From Niastella vici (lineage in GTDB: Bacteria > Bacteroidota > Bacteroidia > Chitinophagales > Chitinophagaceae), in NCBI RefSeq assembly GCF_002077945.1, contig NZ_LVYD01000046.1, forward strand, positions 62,001 to 126,000: a stretch of 64,000 nucleotides of DNA. The letters are read 5' to 3'. The notes below the pieces were generated by a model. It did not search any database, had not been told where the DNA came from, and saw only the letters and a list, made by a program, of their open reading frames with translations. The number at the start of each line of letters is the position of its first letter. Position 1 is the stretch's first letter. This document shows, in pieces, positions 8,635-16,702 of the stretch. The position numbers were made by a program, and so were the translations under genes.

Positions 8635-8892
8635 ATGAATACCATTTTTAAACCTACGTCTTACGCAAAAAAAGCAGTACAGGTACTGGTCTTCAGGACC
8701 AACCTGGTGTCGGCCAAAGACATCCACCGTATTTCACCGCTAATGGGTGAAACGCCCGGCATCCTTAAGTGGAATGTTGACCAGCACGACATCGACAATG
8801 TACTGCGTATTGAAACCGCCTGGCTACTACCCCAGGATATTATACGGGTTGTTACCCATGCCGGCTATTTATGTGAAGAACTGCCTGATTAA
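8635..8892 (+). CDS. Small HMA-like ferredoxin-fold protein lacking the metal-binding CxxC
   Basis: 85-residue protein from the ATG at 8635 (a start at 8620 would add five residues). The pattern VLVFRTNL..., GILKWNVDQ, VLRIETAWL, IIRVVTHAGYLCEEL follows the beta-alpha-beta-beta-alpha-beta order of heavy-metal-associated domains, but the usual CxxC after the first strand is SAKD here, so it probably does not bind copper in the normal way. It lies between the TetR regulator and the MFS exporter, 23 nt upstream of the latter, and is likely co-transcribed with it. Function unknown; the fold call is an inference from pattern only. Confidence 0.65.
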   Translation: MNTIFKPTSYAKKAVQVLVFRTNLVSAKDIHRISPLMGETPGILKWNVDQHDIDNVLRIETAWLLPQDIIRVVTHAGYLCEELPD

Positions 8893-8915
8893 CAAACAAT
8901 TTCAAACCGAATCAA

Positions 8916-10214
8916 ATGAACCAAGCCAAACCACCAAAGCTTTCGAAACCTTCTTTTACCGGATATGAGGTCTTTGTAATAGCTATCCTTGCTTTTTTAC
9001 AGTTTACCGTTATCCTTGATTTTATGGTGATGTCGCCCCTGGGCGCCATCCTGATGCCCCAATTGCAAATATCCCCCGCGCAGTTCGGCTGGGCGGTATC
9101 TGTGTATGCTTTCAGTGCCTGTGTTTCAGGTTTACTGGCCGCAGGTTTTGCCGATAAATTCGATCGTAAAAAACTGCTCATTTTCTTTTATGTAGGCTTT
9201 TTAATTGGAACCGCCCTGTGCGCCATGGCCACTAATTATCATTTTTTACTGGCAGCCCGTATTGTGACCGGGTTGTTTGGCGGCGTTATCGGTTCAGTGG
9301 GCATGGCCATTATTACCGACCTGTTCAGCATTGAGCGCAGGGGGCGCGTAATGGGCTTTGTGCAAATGGCGTTTGGCGTAAGCCAGGTGTTGGGCCTGCC
9401 TATCGGACTCGTTCTGGCCAATAAATTCGGCTGGCATTCCCCCTTCTGGATGATCGCAGGCGTTGGCCTGATACCCGGTATCATCATTGCCCTGTATATG
9501 AAACCGGTTACTGAGCATCTCAGGATCCAGCATGACCGCAATCCGTTTGAACATTTGGGAAAAACAGTTGCCAATTCAAAATACGTGCTGGCGTTTTTGA
9601 CCACTACCTTGCTGGCTACCGGCGGTTTTATGCTGATGCCGTTCGGCAGCGCCTTCAGCATACACAACCTGGGGTTAACGCAGGCAGACCTGCCCGCTCT
9701 GTACGGTATATCGGGCGTATTTTCATTCGTTTTTGGACCGCTCGCGGGCTTTCTGAGCGATAAAGTGGGCAAGTACAAGGTGTTTGTGGGTGGAACCATA
9801 TTGACGATGATCGTGGTGGCTATTTATACCAACCTGGGCTTAACACCACTGGCTATGGTCATTGCGATCAATGTTCTCCTATTTGCCGGTATTATGGCCC
9901 GCATGGTGTCTTCCACCGCCATGATAAGCGCCATACCGCAACCGCAGGACAGGGGAGCTTTTATGAGCATCAATTCATCGGTACAACAGCTTTCGGGCGG
10001 TTTGGCTGCTGCATTGGCCGGCATGGTGATCACCGAAGGGCCCGATGGTAAGCTGCAGCATTACAGCACCCTGGGCATCATTGTGATGGCAAGTATGATG
10101 GGTTGTATGATCATGATGTATTTCATTAACCAGCAGGTGAACCGGAAGCTGGCGAAAACAGCTGCGCCCCAACCGGTTCGGGAAATAGAAGCCGAAGCTT
10201 TTATTATTGAATAG
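8916..10214 (+). CDS. MFS transporter (DHA1-like multidrug/metabolite exporter)
   Basis: 432-aa inner-membrane transporter with about 12 hydrophobic helices. The MFS signature between helices 2 and 3 reads GFADKFDRKKLL, and a similar loop in the second half reads GFLSDKVGKYKVF, showing the two six-helix halves. Helix 1 contains TVILDFMVMSPLGAILMP, the DHA1 drug-exporter style. It is the last gene of the TetR cluster, so it is probably induced by its own substrate. The Glu-rich tail VREIEAEAFIIE is cytosolic. Confidence 0.9.
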   Translation: MNQAKPPKLSKPSFTGYEVFVIAILAFLQFTVILDFMVMSPLGAILMPQLQISPAQFGWAVSVYAFSACVSGLLAAGFADKFDRKKLLIFFYVGFLIGTALCAMATNYHFLLAARIVTGLFGGVIGSVGMAIITDLFSIERRGRVMGFVQMAFGVSQVLGLPIGLVLANKFGWHSPFWMIAGVGLIPGIIIALYMKPVTEHLRIQHDRNPFEHLGKTVANSKYVLAFLTTTLLATGGFMLMPFGSAFSIHNLGLTQADLPALYGISGVFSFVFGPLAGFLSDKVGKYKVFVGGTILTMIVVAIYTNLGLTPLAMVIAINVLLFAGIMARMVSSTAMISAIPQPQDRGAFMSINSSVQQLSGGLAAALAGMVITEGPDGKLQHYSTLGIIVMASMMGCMIMMYFINQQVNRKLAKTAAPQPVREIEAEAFIIE

Positions 10215-10303
10215 GAGGGAAGTGTGAAATATTAACTTTTAACGAATTTATGGTTATATGACAGCCCTTTTGTAAATTAGAAATCAACTAAAAATGCTGT
10301 CAT

Positions 10304-10711
10304 ATGATCAAAATTTCAGATCTTAAATTCGGAGATGTAGTTTTGGCTGATTTTGAGGGCCAGCGACGTGAAGGAATGGTAACAGATGTGGACCGGGCAG
10401 AAGGAAAAGCGTGCGTGGAGGACAATGTGCAGGAATTCTGGTATGGCCCCAACGAACTGTACCCGATCGCCCTGGATGATGAGCAAATGAGAAAGCTGGG
10501 TTTCACCAGCAGCGAAAATGGGAATGGTTCAATGAAGTACATGAAAGACTCTTTCAGGGTGCAGTTGGCCAAAAAAGGCGATTTTTCGTCGATGGAGATC
10601 TGGTGGCGCGAAGATCACCGGTATTTAAACCAACCCATTAATGTGCATGAGCTGCAAAACCATTATTATCAAATGACCAAGGTGGAACTGCTGCCGGTAA
10701 AGGTTCATTAA
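10304..10711 (+). CDS. Conserved hypothetical protein, beta-rich
   Basis: 135-aa soluble protein without signal peptide or membrane helix. The first ~55 residues (FGDVVLADFEGQRREGMVTDVDRAEGKACVEDN, broken here only by description) look like an SH3/KOW-like barrel, and the second half (MKYMKDSFRVQLAKKGDF, WWREDHRYLNQPINVHELQN) a second small domain. I do not recognise a functional family. It stands alone between the MFS gene and the ribosomal operon; a stem-loop about 90 nt downstream may end its transcript. Confidence 0.65.
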   Translation: MIKISDLKFGDVVLADFEGQRREGMVTDVDRAEGKACVEDNVQEFWYGPNELYPIALDDEQMRKLGFTSSENGNGSMKYMKDSFRVQLAKKGDFSSMEIWWREDHRYLNQPINVHELQNHYYQMTKVELLPVKVH

Positions 10712-10800
10712 GTGCTTATTTTCAGCTTTTTATAAAACAAACAAGGGGTGTCGGAGCAGGAGGTTGAACAACTTCGGAATTCGATATTCCTTGTTTCTTT

Positions 10801-10846
10801 TTGCCCATTTGGACCCGGAATTAAAGGGAAAATGGGCAATAATTTT
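10801..10846 (+). terminator. Stem-loop, probable terminator before infA
   Basis: A perfect 10-bp stem (10801-10810 with 10830-10839) with a 19-nt loop, followed by an A/T-rich run with TTTTT. It could end transcription of the preceding hypothetical gene and insulate the ribosomal operon. The long loop makes it less typical. Confidence 0.5.
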
Positions 10847-10886
10847 TAATTATTTCTTATTTTTTTCTTTTTTAGGGTAAAGATCA

Positions 10887-10894
10887 TATCTTTG
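10887..10894 (+). promoter_or_regulatory. Promoter -7 box of the ribosomal (alpha) operon
   Basis: TATCTTTG matches TAnnTTTG; the start would be near 10900, about 11 nt before infA. This is the only strong box ahead of the infA-rplQ series. Confidence 0.6.
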
Positions 10895-10910
10895 CGCTCC
10901 TTAAAATTAT

Positions 10911-11129
10911 ATGGGTAAACAACCGCTGATTAAACAGGATGGAGTTATAACAGAAGCATTATCGAACGCCATGTTTAAGGTGAAACTTGAGAATGGCCAT
11001 GAAATACTGGCGACAATCTCAGGTAAAATGCGGATGAATTACATAAGGATATTGCCGGGTGATAAGGTAGGTGTGGAAATGAGCCCTTATGATTTGACCA
11101 GGGGAAGGATAATCTTCCGTTATAAATAA
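10911..11129 (+). CDS. infA: Translation initiation factor IF-1
   Basis: 72-aa OB-fold protein that binds the ribosomal A site with IF-2 and IF-3 during initiation. Length and sequence ([19 protein letters not shown], then [20 protein letters not shown], and [10 protein letters not shown]) match bacterial IF-1 end to end. First gene of the alpha-operon block and followed by rpmJ after 26 nt. In many Bacteroidota it follows secY and map; here the upstream neighbours are an unrelated hypothetical gene and a transporter. Confidence 0.97.
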   Translation: MGKQPLIKQDGVITEALSNAMFKVKLENGHEILATISGKMRMNYIRILPGDKVGVEMSPYDLTRGRIIFRYK

Positions 11130-11155
11130 GTAAGCACCGTAAATAAATAAATGTT

Positions 11156-11272
11156 ATGAAAGTTCGTGCATCAATTAAAAAGCGTAGCGCCGATTGCAAA
11201 ATTGTGCGTAGAAAAGGCCGGTTATATGTGATCAACAAAAAGAACCCTCGCTTCAAGCAAAGACAAGGGTAG
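11156..11272 (+). CDS. rpmJ: 50S ribosomal protein L36 (cysteine-poor form)
   Basis: 38-residue basic protein beginning [19 protein letters not shown] and ending RFKQRQG. It is translated here directly from 11156 because it is too short for ordinary ORF lists. Classical L36 binds zinc with three Cys and one His; here only Cys14 remains (Ser at 11, Asn at 27), the zinc-free type I recall for Bacteroidota. It lies between infA and rpsM, the usual order. Confidence 0.95.
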   Translation: MKVRASIKKRSADCKIVRRKGRLYVINKKNPRFKQRQG

Positions 11273-11344
11273 TCAATTGATCCTGGTTAGGCCGGGAGCA
11301 ATGTATAAACCGCAACTAATAAACACAAACAATAAAGAAAAGAT

Positions 11345-11725
11345 ATGGCTCGTATTGCCGGTGTAGACTTACCCAAGAACAAAAGAGGTGAAATTGGTCT
11401 TACCTACATTTTTGGGATCGGCCGTTCAACTGCCCAGTACATCCTGACTAAAGCAGGTATTCCGCTGGACAAGAAAGTGCATCAATGGAATGATGACGAA
11501 CTGAACGCAATCCGTAACATAATTACCAACGAACTGAAAGTAGAAGGTCAGTTACGTTCTGAAGTGCAAATGAGTATCAAGCGCTTGCTCGATATCGCTT
11601 GCTACCGCGGTTTACGTCATCGTAAAGGTTTACCAGTTCGTGGTCAGCGTACCCGTACCAACAGCCGTACCCGTAAAGGAAAACGGAAAACTGTTGCCGG
11701 TAAAAAGAAAGCACCTAAGAAATAA
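11345..11725 (+). CDS. rpsM: 30S ribosomal protein S13
   Basis: 126-aa head protein of the small subunit contacting tRNA and forming bridges with the large subunit. Recognised by [20 protein letters not shown], the helix-two-turn-helix ([16 protein letters not shown]) and the basic tail [19 protein letters not shown]. It starts 72 nt after rpmJ. A 199-nt gap to rpsK, unusually large inside this operon, contains an inverted repeat. Confidence 0.97.
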   Translation: MARIAGVDLPKNKRGEIGLTYIFGIGRSTAQYILTKAGIPLDKKVHQWNDDELNAIRNIITNELKVEGQLRSEVQMSIKRLLDIACYRGLRHRKGLPVRGQRTRTNSRTRKGKRKTVAGKKKAPKK

Positions 11726-11742
11726 AAATAGCTCCAGGCTAG

Positions 11743-11799
11743 AAGCTACAAGCTGCAGGTCATTTTTTATAATGCCTTGTGGCTTGAAGCTTGTAGCTT
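11743..11799. repeat. Inverted repeat between rpsM and rpsK
   Basis: AAGCTACAAGCT at 11743-11754 is the exact reverse complement of AGCTTGTAGCTT at 11788-11799, with a 33-nt spacer containing a T run. The flanks extend the match imperfectly (GCTTGAAGCTTGTAGCTTGAG). It resembles dispersed palindromic intergenic elements rather than a terminator, because rpsK is expected to be co-transcribed. Confidence 0.7.
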
Positions 11800-11924
11800 G
11801 AGGTGTTTTATAAGATGCACCAATAATACAGATCAATTACAGATGCCAGGTGCAGGTGGAGTATTGGTCTGGCTCCCGCTCAAATGGGATTATTTTAAAA
11901 CTTTAAGATTACCTGTAAACAATT

Positions 11925-12329
11925 ATGGCAAAAGCACAACAGCCCAGCGCAAAAGCCGCTGCGAAGAAAAGGATTGTGAAAGTTGACTCATACGGTGACG
12001 TTCACATTTCAGCCAGTTTCAACAACATTATCATCAGCATTACCAACAAGAACGGCCAGGTTATTTCCTGGAGCAGTGCCGGTAAAATGGGTTTCAAAGG
12101 TTCTAAAAAGAACACTCCATATGCCGCCCAAATGGCTGCTGCAGACGCTGCAAAAACAGCTTTCGATGCAGGTGTGAAGAAAGTTGATGTATATGTAAAA
12201 GGACCCGGAGCCGGCCGCGAAAGCTCAATCCGCTCCCTGTCTCAGAATGGCATCGAGATCGCAATGATCAAGGACGTAACTCCGCTGCCTCACAATGGCT
12301 GCCGTCCGCCCAAAAAGAGAAGAGTATAG
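11925..12329 (+). CDS. rpsK: 30S ribosomal protein S11
   Basis: 134-aa platform protein of the 30S subunit. An Ala/Lys-rich N-terminal extension ([19 protein letters not shown]) precedes the core [20 protein letters not shown], with the conserved tail [16 protein letters not shown]. It sits in the standard order after rpsM and before rpsD. Downstream is a long palindrome instead of a simple spacer. Confidence 0.97.
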   Translation: MAKAQQPSAKAAAKKRIVKVDSYGDVHISASFNNIIISITNKNGQVISWSSAGKMGFKGSKKNTPYAAQMAAADAAKTAFDAGVKKVDVYVKGPGAGRESSIRSLSQNGIEIAMIKDVTPLPHNGCRPPKKRRV

Positions 12330-12333
12330 TATT

Positions 12334-12406
12334 ATTTCTGATTTAGGAATTTATGGATTTTGCGATTTAAATCGCAAAATCCATAAATCTCAAAATCTCT
12401 AAATAT
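12334..12406. repeat. Palindromic element, copy 1 (rpsK-rpsD gap)
   Basis: Within this element, 12349-12388 is a perfect 40-bp palindrome centred on GATTTAAATC. The 35-nt left arm (12334-12368) and 38-nt right arm (12369-12406) align without gaps to the arms of a second element at 47419-47513, where a 22-nt spacer separates them. The arms are built from GATTTTG/GGATTT-like words. No T tract follows, so it looks like a repetitive extragenic palindrome rather than a terminator. Confidence 0.8.
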
Positions 12407-12482
12407 TAAACAGGGTGTACGATCAATTTTTAAGATTTTTACGATCGTGCATCGTCACCAAAAAATCTACATTAATAACAAC

Positions 12483-13088
12483 ATGGCACGTTACACTGGT
12501 CCAAAAACAAGAATCTGCCGTATTTTCGGCGAGCCTATCTTAGGCAATGGTAAGTATCTTTCAAAGAACAGCAATCCTCCCGGTCAGCATGGCCCTTCAA
12601 AGAAGCGTAAAGCACCCGGTGAGTATGCATTACAGTTAAAAGAAAAGCAAAAAGCTAAATATACTTACGGCGTACTGGAAAAACAATTCCGCAAAACCTT
12701 TGAAGAGGCAGCCCGTATCAAAGGTGTTACCGGTGAAAACCTGATCAAATTGCTGGAAGCCCGTTTAGACAATGCCGTTTACCGCCTGGGTCTTTCTCCT
12801 TCACGTCCCGGCGCCCGCCAGCTGGTATCGCACAAACACATCACTGTAAACGGAGAGGTAGTGAATATCCCTTCTTTCCAGTTGAAACCAGGCGATATCA
12901 TCAGCGTTAAAGAAAAAGATAAATCAAATACGGCTATTACCAGCGTATTCCGCGGTAAGAACCAGAAATTCAGCTGGCTCGACTGGAACGAAACTGAAAT
13001 GACAGGTACTTTCGTAGCTTATCCTGAGCGTGAAAGTGTTCCAGAGAACATTAAGGAGCAGTTGATTGTTGAGTTGTATAGTAAGTAA
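12483..13088 (+). CDS. rpsD: 30S ribosomal protein S4
   Basis: 201-aa primary 16S rRNA-binding protein and translational repressor candidate of its operon. The ATG at 12483 gives the conserved start [18 protein letters not shown]; an in-frame codon at 12447 would add 12 non-conserved residues. The S4 RNA-binding domain is at residues ~92-155 ([38 protein letters not shown]). Lies between rpsK and rpoA as in most bacteria. Confidence 0.97.
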   Translation: MARYTGPKTRICRIFGEPILGNGKYLSKNSNPPGQHGPSKKRKAPGEYALQLKEKQKAKYTYGVLEKQFRKTFEEAARIKGVTGENLIKLLEARLDNAVYRLGLSPSRPGARQLVSHKHITVNGEVVNIPSFQLKPGDIISVKEKDKSNTAITSVFRGKNQKFSWLDWNETEMTGTFVAYPERESVPENIKEQLIVELYSK

Positions 13089-13187
13089 TCGTGAATCCGC
13101 CGATGCCCCGGCGAAGGCGGAAAAGACGGCAACTTACTCGCTCACTGCAACCTTTTATAAAGAAGTAAAAAATCGAAATTTTAAAAT

Positions 13188-14189
13188 ATGGCCATTTTAA
13201 ATTTCCAGAAACCTGACAAAATAGTATTACAAAAAGCAACGGAATTCGAAGCTCAGTTTGAGTTTCGCCCGTTAGAGCCGGGTTACGGCGTAACCATCGG
13301 CAATGCTTTGCGCAGGGTATTGTTGAGTTCATTGGAAGGGTTTGCAATTGTAGGTATCCGTATTGAAGGGGTCGACCACGAGTTTGCCACCATCAAGGGT
13401 ATTACCGAAGATGTGCTGGAGATCATCCTGAACCTGAAACAGGTTCGGTTCAAAAAGAGAGTAGATCATGAAGTGAGCCAGGAAAAGGTGACGTTGAGCA
13501 TTAAAAATAAATCAGAATTCACAGCCGGCATGATCGGAGAAGCCACACAAAACTTCGAGATCATGAACCCGGATCTGCTGATCTGTACACTGGATTCATC
13601 AGCGAAGCTCGACATTGAGCTGACCATTTCAAAAGGTCGCGGATATGTTCCTGCTGAAGATAACAAAGTGAAAGATGCACCATTCGGCTACATCCCCACT
13701 GACGCTATCTTCACACCGATCAAAAACGTAAAGTATGCTATTGAAAACACCCGTGTTGAACAGCGTACTGACTACGAAAAGCTGATCATGGACGTATCTA
13801 CCGATGGCACCATTCACCCTGAAGAAGCGGTGAAACAAGCCAGCCGCATCCTGATCCAGCACCTGATGATCATCACCGACGAAAACATCACTTTCGATAA
13901 CAAGGAAGACAAGAAAGAAGATGTGGTTGATGAGCAAATGCTGCAATTGCGCAAAATTCTCAAAACCCCGCTCGAAGACCTCGACCTGTCTGTTCGCGCT
14001 TTCAACTGTTTGAAAGCTGCCAAGATCAACAGCTTGAGCGAGCTGGTACAATACGAACAGGAAGACCTGATGAAGTTCAGGAACTTTGGTCAGAAATCAC
14101 TTGCTGAAATTGAGCAGGTGCTGGCTGAAAGAGGACTGCACTTCGGAATGGACCTGAGCAAACTGGGATTAGATAAAGAAGAGCTTTAG
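13188..14189 (+). CDS. rpoA: DNA-directed RNA polymerase alpha subunit
   Basis: 333-aa alpha subunit. The N-terminal assembly domain (residues 1-~230) carries the family signature GYGVTIGNALRRVLLSSLEG; the C-terminal domain (~255-325), which contacts promoter UP elements and activators, is recognised by LSVRAFNCLKAAKINSLSEL and KFRNFGQKSLAEIEQVL. Gap to rplQ is 60 nt. Normal length for the family. Confidence 0.98.
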   Translation: MAILNFQKPDKIVLQKATEFEAQFEFRPLEPGYGVTIGNALRRVLLSSLEGFAIVGIRIEGVDHEFATIKGITEDVLEIILNLKQVRFKKRVDHEVSQEKVTLSIKNKSEFTAGMIGEATQNFEIMNPDLLICTLDSSAKLDIELTISKGRGYVPAEDNKVKDAPFGYIPTDAIFTPIKNVKYAIENTRVEQRTDYEKLIMDVSTDGTIHPEEAVKQASRILIQHLMIITDENITFDNKEDKKEDVVDEQMLQLRKILKTPLEDLDLSVRAFNCLKAAKINSLSELVQYEQEDLMKFRNFGQKSLAEIEQVLAERGLHFGMDLSKLGLDKEEL

Positions 14190-14249
14190 TAATTAATAAA
14201 CAGTAGGCTGCAATTCCTGACACGGTGCAGCTGAATAAAAACAATCGTC

Positions 14250-14753
14250 ATGCGTCACGGAGACAAAATCAACAACCTGGGCAGAACGGCTTCTCACCGG
14301 AAGGCGTTACTGAAGAACCTGGCTAGTGAGCTTATCAGGCACAAGCGTATCTCTACCACTTTAGCTAAAGCAAAAGCGCTGCGCACATTTATTGAGCCGC
14401 TGATCACTAAAGCTAAAGAAAACACCACTCACCAACGCCGCGTAGTGTTCAGCTACCTGCAGAACAAAGAGGCTGTTACTGAGTTATTTGGACCCATCGC
14501 TGAAAAGGTTGGTGGCCGTCCTGGTGGTTATACCCGCATCATTAAGCTGGGTATCCGCGTAGGGGATAACGCTGAAACTGCAATGATTGAGCTGGTTGAC
14601 TATAATGAGATCTACGGTAAAGGAAAAGGCGAAGTTAAAGAAGCTGCGAAGAAAACACGTCGTGGTGGAAGCCGTAAAAAAGCTGATGAAACTGCCGCTC
14701 CTGCCGAAGAAAAAGCATCAGAAGAAAAACCAGCTAAAAAAGCAGCAAAGTAA
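14250..14753 (+). CDS. rplQ: 50S ribosomal protein L17 with Lys/Ala/Glu tail
   Basis: 167-aa L17. The core (residues 1-~117) begins [20 protein letters not shown] and includes [20 protein letters not shown]. After it comes a ~50-residue low-complexity tail rich in Lys, Ala and Glu (ending PAKKAAK), absent from E. coli L17 (127 aa) but of a kind I expect in Bacteroidota. Last gene of the operon; a strong terminator follows after 27 nt. Confidence 0.96.
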   Translation: MRHGDKINNLGRTASHRKALLKNLASELIRHKRISTTLAKAKALRTFIEPLITKAKENTTHQRRVVFSYLQNKEAVTELFGPIAEKVGGRPGGYTRIIKLGIRVGDNAETAMIELVDYNEIYGKGKGEVKEAAKKTRRGGSRKKADETAAPAEEKASEEKPAKKAAK

Positions 14754-14780
14754 GAATGATCGAATTGGTTTTTATAAAGG

Positions 14781-14811
14781 AGCAAGACTTTTAACAGTCT
14801 TGCTTTTTTTT
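14781..14811 (+). terminator. Rho-independent terminator of the ribosomal operon
   Basis: Perfect 9-bp stem AGCAAGACT/AGTCTTGCT with a 6-nt loop, followed by eight T residues. Confidence 0.92.
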
Positions 14812-14833
14812 GCCCATTCGGGGAAGAAGGAAG

Positions 14834-14935
14834 CTGGAAATAGGAGGCAGGAGGTAAGAAGATGTTGATTATTAAGATCCCTGCTTCGAATTGGGGGCCT
14901 TCATACTTCCTGCATCTTACCTCTTATTGCTGATT
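14834..14935. repeat. Degenerate inverted repeat between rplQ and carA
   Basis: A left arm containing GGCAGGAGGTAAGAAG and a right arm containing CTTCCTGCATCTTACCTCT are imperfectly complementary around a ~45-nt centre. It resembles other purine/pyrimidine-biased palindromes common between Bacteroidota genes. No coding potential seen. Confidence 0.45.
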
Positions 14936-15008
14936 TTTCCATTCCTGTGAACAAGTAATGAATTCAAATCATCAATAATTAGTTTCTTTGTAAAATTTTT
15001 TCAGAAAG

Positions 15009-16118
15009 ATGTCGAATACGCTTCAAAAATCTGCTGTTCTGCTGTTGGAAGATGGCACCGTTCATTATGGTAAAGCCTTTGGTAAAGTTGGCACTACTAC
15101 CGGAGAAATTTGTTTCAATACCGGAATGACCGGTTACCAGGAAGTATTTACCGATCCCAGTTATTATGGCCAGGTCGTGATCATGAATAATGTGCATATT
15201 GGCAATTATGGCACCAAAGACACTGATGTTGAATCAGATAGCGTAAAGATCCGGGGTATGATCGGTCGTAACCTGGAAGAACAATACAGCCGTAAACAGG
15301 CTACGGGATCACTGGATCAGTACCTGATCAATAATAATATCGTTTGCATTGAAGGAGTTGATACCCGTGCGCTGGTAACACATGTGCGCGAAAAAGGCGC
15401 CATGAACTGCATCATTTCTTCTGAGATCCTCGATATTGATCAACTGAAGAAAGAGCTGGCGAAAGTGCCCAGCATGGATGGGCTCGAACTGGCGAGCAAG
15501 GTGAGCACCAACGAGCCGTATACGCTCGGGGATCCCAATTCACCGGTGAAGATCGCTGTACTTGATTTTGGCACCAAACAGCACATTTTAAAATGCATGG
15601 TTGAGCGGGGAGCCTATGTAAAGGTATTTCCGGCCAAAACGCCTGTAAGCGAGCTGAAAAAATTCGCGCCTAACGGCTATTTCATCTCCAATGGCCCTGG
15701 CGACCCGGCAGCGATGGATTATGCCATTGTAACCGTTAAGGAAGTGCTGAAGGAGAAAAAGCCAACTTTTGGTATTTGCCTTGGTCATCAGTTACTGGCC
15801 CTGGCCAATGACATTACCACCTTCAAAATGCACCATGGTCACCGCGGCCTCAACCATCCGGTGAAGAACCTGGTTACCGGCCGCTGCGAAGTGACCACGC
15901 AAAACCACGGGTTTGGTGTTGATCCGGAGTCTGTAAAGAAGGCCAAGAACATCGAGGTTACCCACGTAAACCTGAACGATAACTCTATTGAAGGTATCAG
16001 GCTGAAAGATCAGCCGGCTTTCTCGGTTCAATACCACCCCGAAAGCACGCCTGGCCCGCACGACAGCCGTTACCTGTTCGATGACTTTATCAAACTGATC
16101 AAAGAACACATGAACTAA
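15009..16118 (+). CDS. carA: Carbamoyl-phosphate synthase small (glutaminase) subunit
   Basis: 369-aa glutamine amidotransferase subunit that hydrolyses glutamine and passes ammonia to the large subunit CarB for arginine and pyrimidine synthesis. Residues 1-~150 form the CarA N-terminal domain (GEICFNTGMTGYQEVFTDPS); the class I glutaminase domain follows with nucleophile Cys257 (GICLGHQ) and partners His343 and Glu345 (QYHPES). carB is not in the window; a terminator directly after carA shows it is transcribed separately. A weak box TTTCTTTG lies at 14983-14990. Confidence 0.97.
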   Translation: MSNTLQKSAVLLLEDGTVHYGKAFGKVGTTTGEICFNTGMTGYQEVFTDPSYYGQVVIMNNVHIGNYGTKDTDVESDSVKIRGMIGRNLEEQYSRKQATGSLDQYLINNNIVCIEGVDTRALVTHVREKGAMNCIISSEILDIDQLKKELAKVPSMDGLELASKVSTNEPYTLGDPNSPVKIAVLDFGTKQHILKCMVERGAYVKVFPAKTPVSELKKFAPNGYFISNGPGDPAAMDYAIVTVKEVLKEKKPTFGICLGHQLLALANDITTFKMHHGHRGLNHPVKNLVTGRCEVTTQNHGFGVDPESVKKAKNIEVTHVNLNDNSIEGIRLKDQPAFSVQYHPESTPGPHDSRYLFDDFIKLIKEHMN

Positions 16119-16125
16119 TAAAATC

Positions 16126-16155
16126 ATCCCGGCGGTTACCGCCGGGATTTTTTTT
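16126..16155 (+). terminator. Rho-independent terminator after carA
   Basis: Perfect 10-bp GC-rich stem ATCCCGGCGG/CCGCCGGGAT with a 3-nt loop and an eight-T tract. Confidence 0.95.
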
Positions 16156-16170
16156 CCTATTTTGCGTTGT

Positions 16171-16596
16171 ATGAAGATAGCCATCATCAACGGTCCTAAC
16201 CTGAACCTGCTGGGCAAACGCGAGCCTGGTATTTACGGTAATATGTCATTCGACGACTACCTGGCAAAGTTAAAGAACAAGTATCCCCAGATAGATATTC
16301 ATTACTATCAGAGCAATGTAGAGGGTGAACTGATCAATGAGCTGCAACGGATAGGATTTTATTACGATGGCATTATTATGAACCCCGGCGGCTATACGCA
16401 TACTTCTGTAGCGATCGGCGATTGCATAGCCAGTATTGAAACCCCCGTTGTAGAAGTACATATCTCCAATGTGCATGCGCGTGAGGAATTCCGCAAACTG
16501 TCTCATGTATCGGCCAAAGCCGCCGGCAGCATTATTGGCCTGGGATTGAAAGGCTATGAGCTGGCGCTGCAGTATTTGATGAATAACAAAATTTGA
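16171..16596 (+). CDS. aroQ: 3-dehydroquinate dehydratase, type II
   Basis: 141-aa shikimate-pathway enzyme converting 3-dehydroquinate to 3-dehydroshikimate. Start ATG 16171 gives MKIAIINGPNLNLLGKREPG with catalytic Tyr22; a TTG at 16162 would add three residues and lies close to the promoter. The substrate loop NPGGYTHTSVAIGD and the His motif VEVHISNVHAREEF are typical of the dodecameric type II enzyme. It starts 15 nt after the carA terminator, so it probably has its own promoter (TATTTTG at 16158-16164, one base short of consensus). Confidence 0.95.
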   Translation: MKIAIINGPNLNLLGKREPGIYGNMSFDDYLAKLKNKYPQIDIHYYQSNVEGELINELQRIGFYYDGIIMNPGGYTHTSVAIGDCIASIETPVVEVHISNVHAREEFRKLSHVSAKAAGSIIGLGLKGYELALQYLMNNKI

Positions 16597-16702
16597 TGGC
16601 GCTAACCGATGGCCTGTTAAAGACAACAGGTGAAATGCTGGCCGTTATACCTGAAGACTTTTTCATATGCAGGAAGGGGCAGAATATTGGTTAAATTTAA
16701 GA

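Noticed and set aside
14587-14868. Lys-rich 93-aa frame overlapping the end of rplQ
   Set aside because: It is the shifted frame of the Lys/Ala tail of L17 and runs through the terminator.
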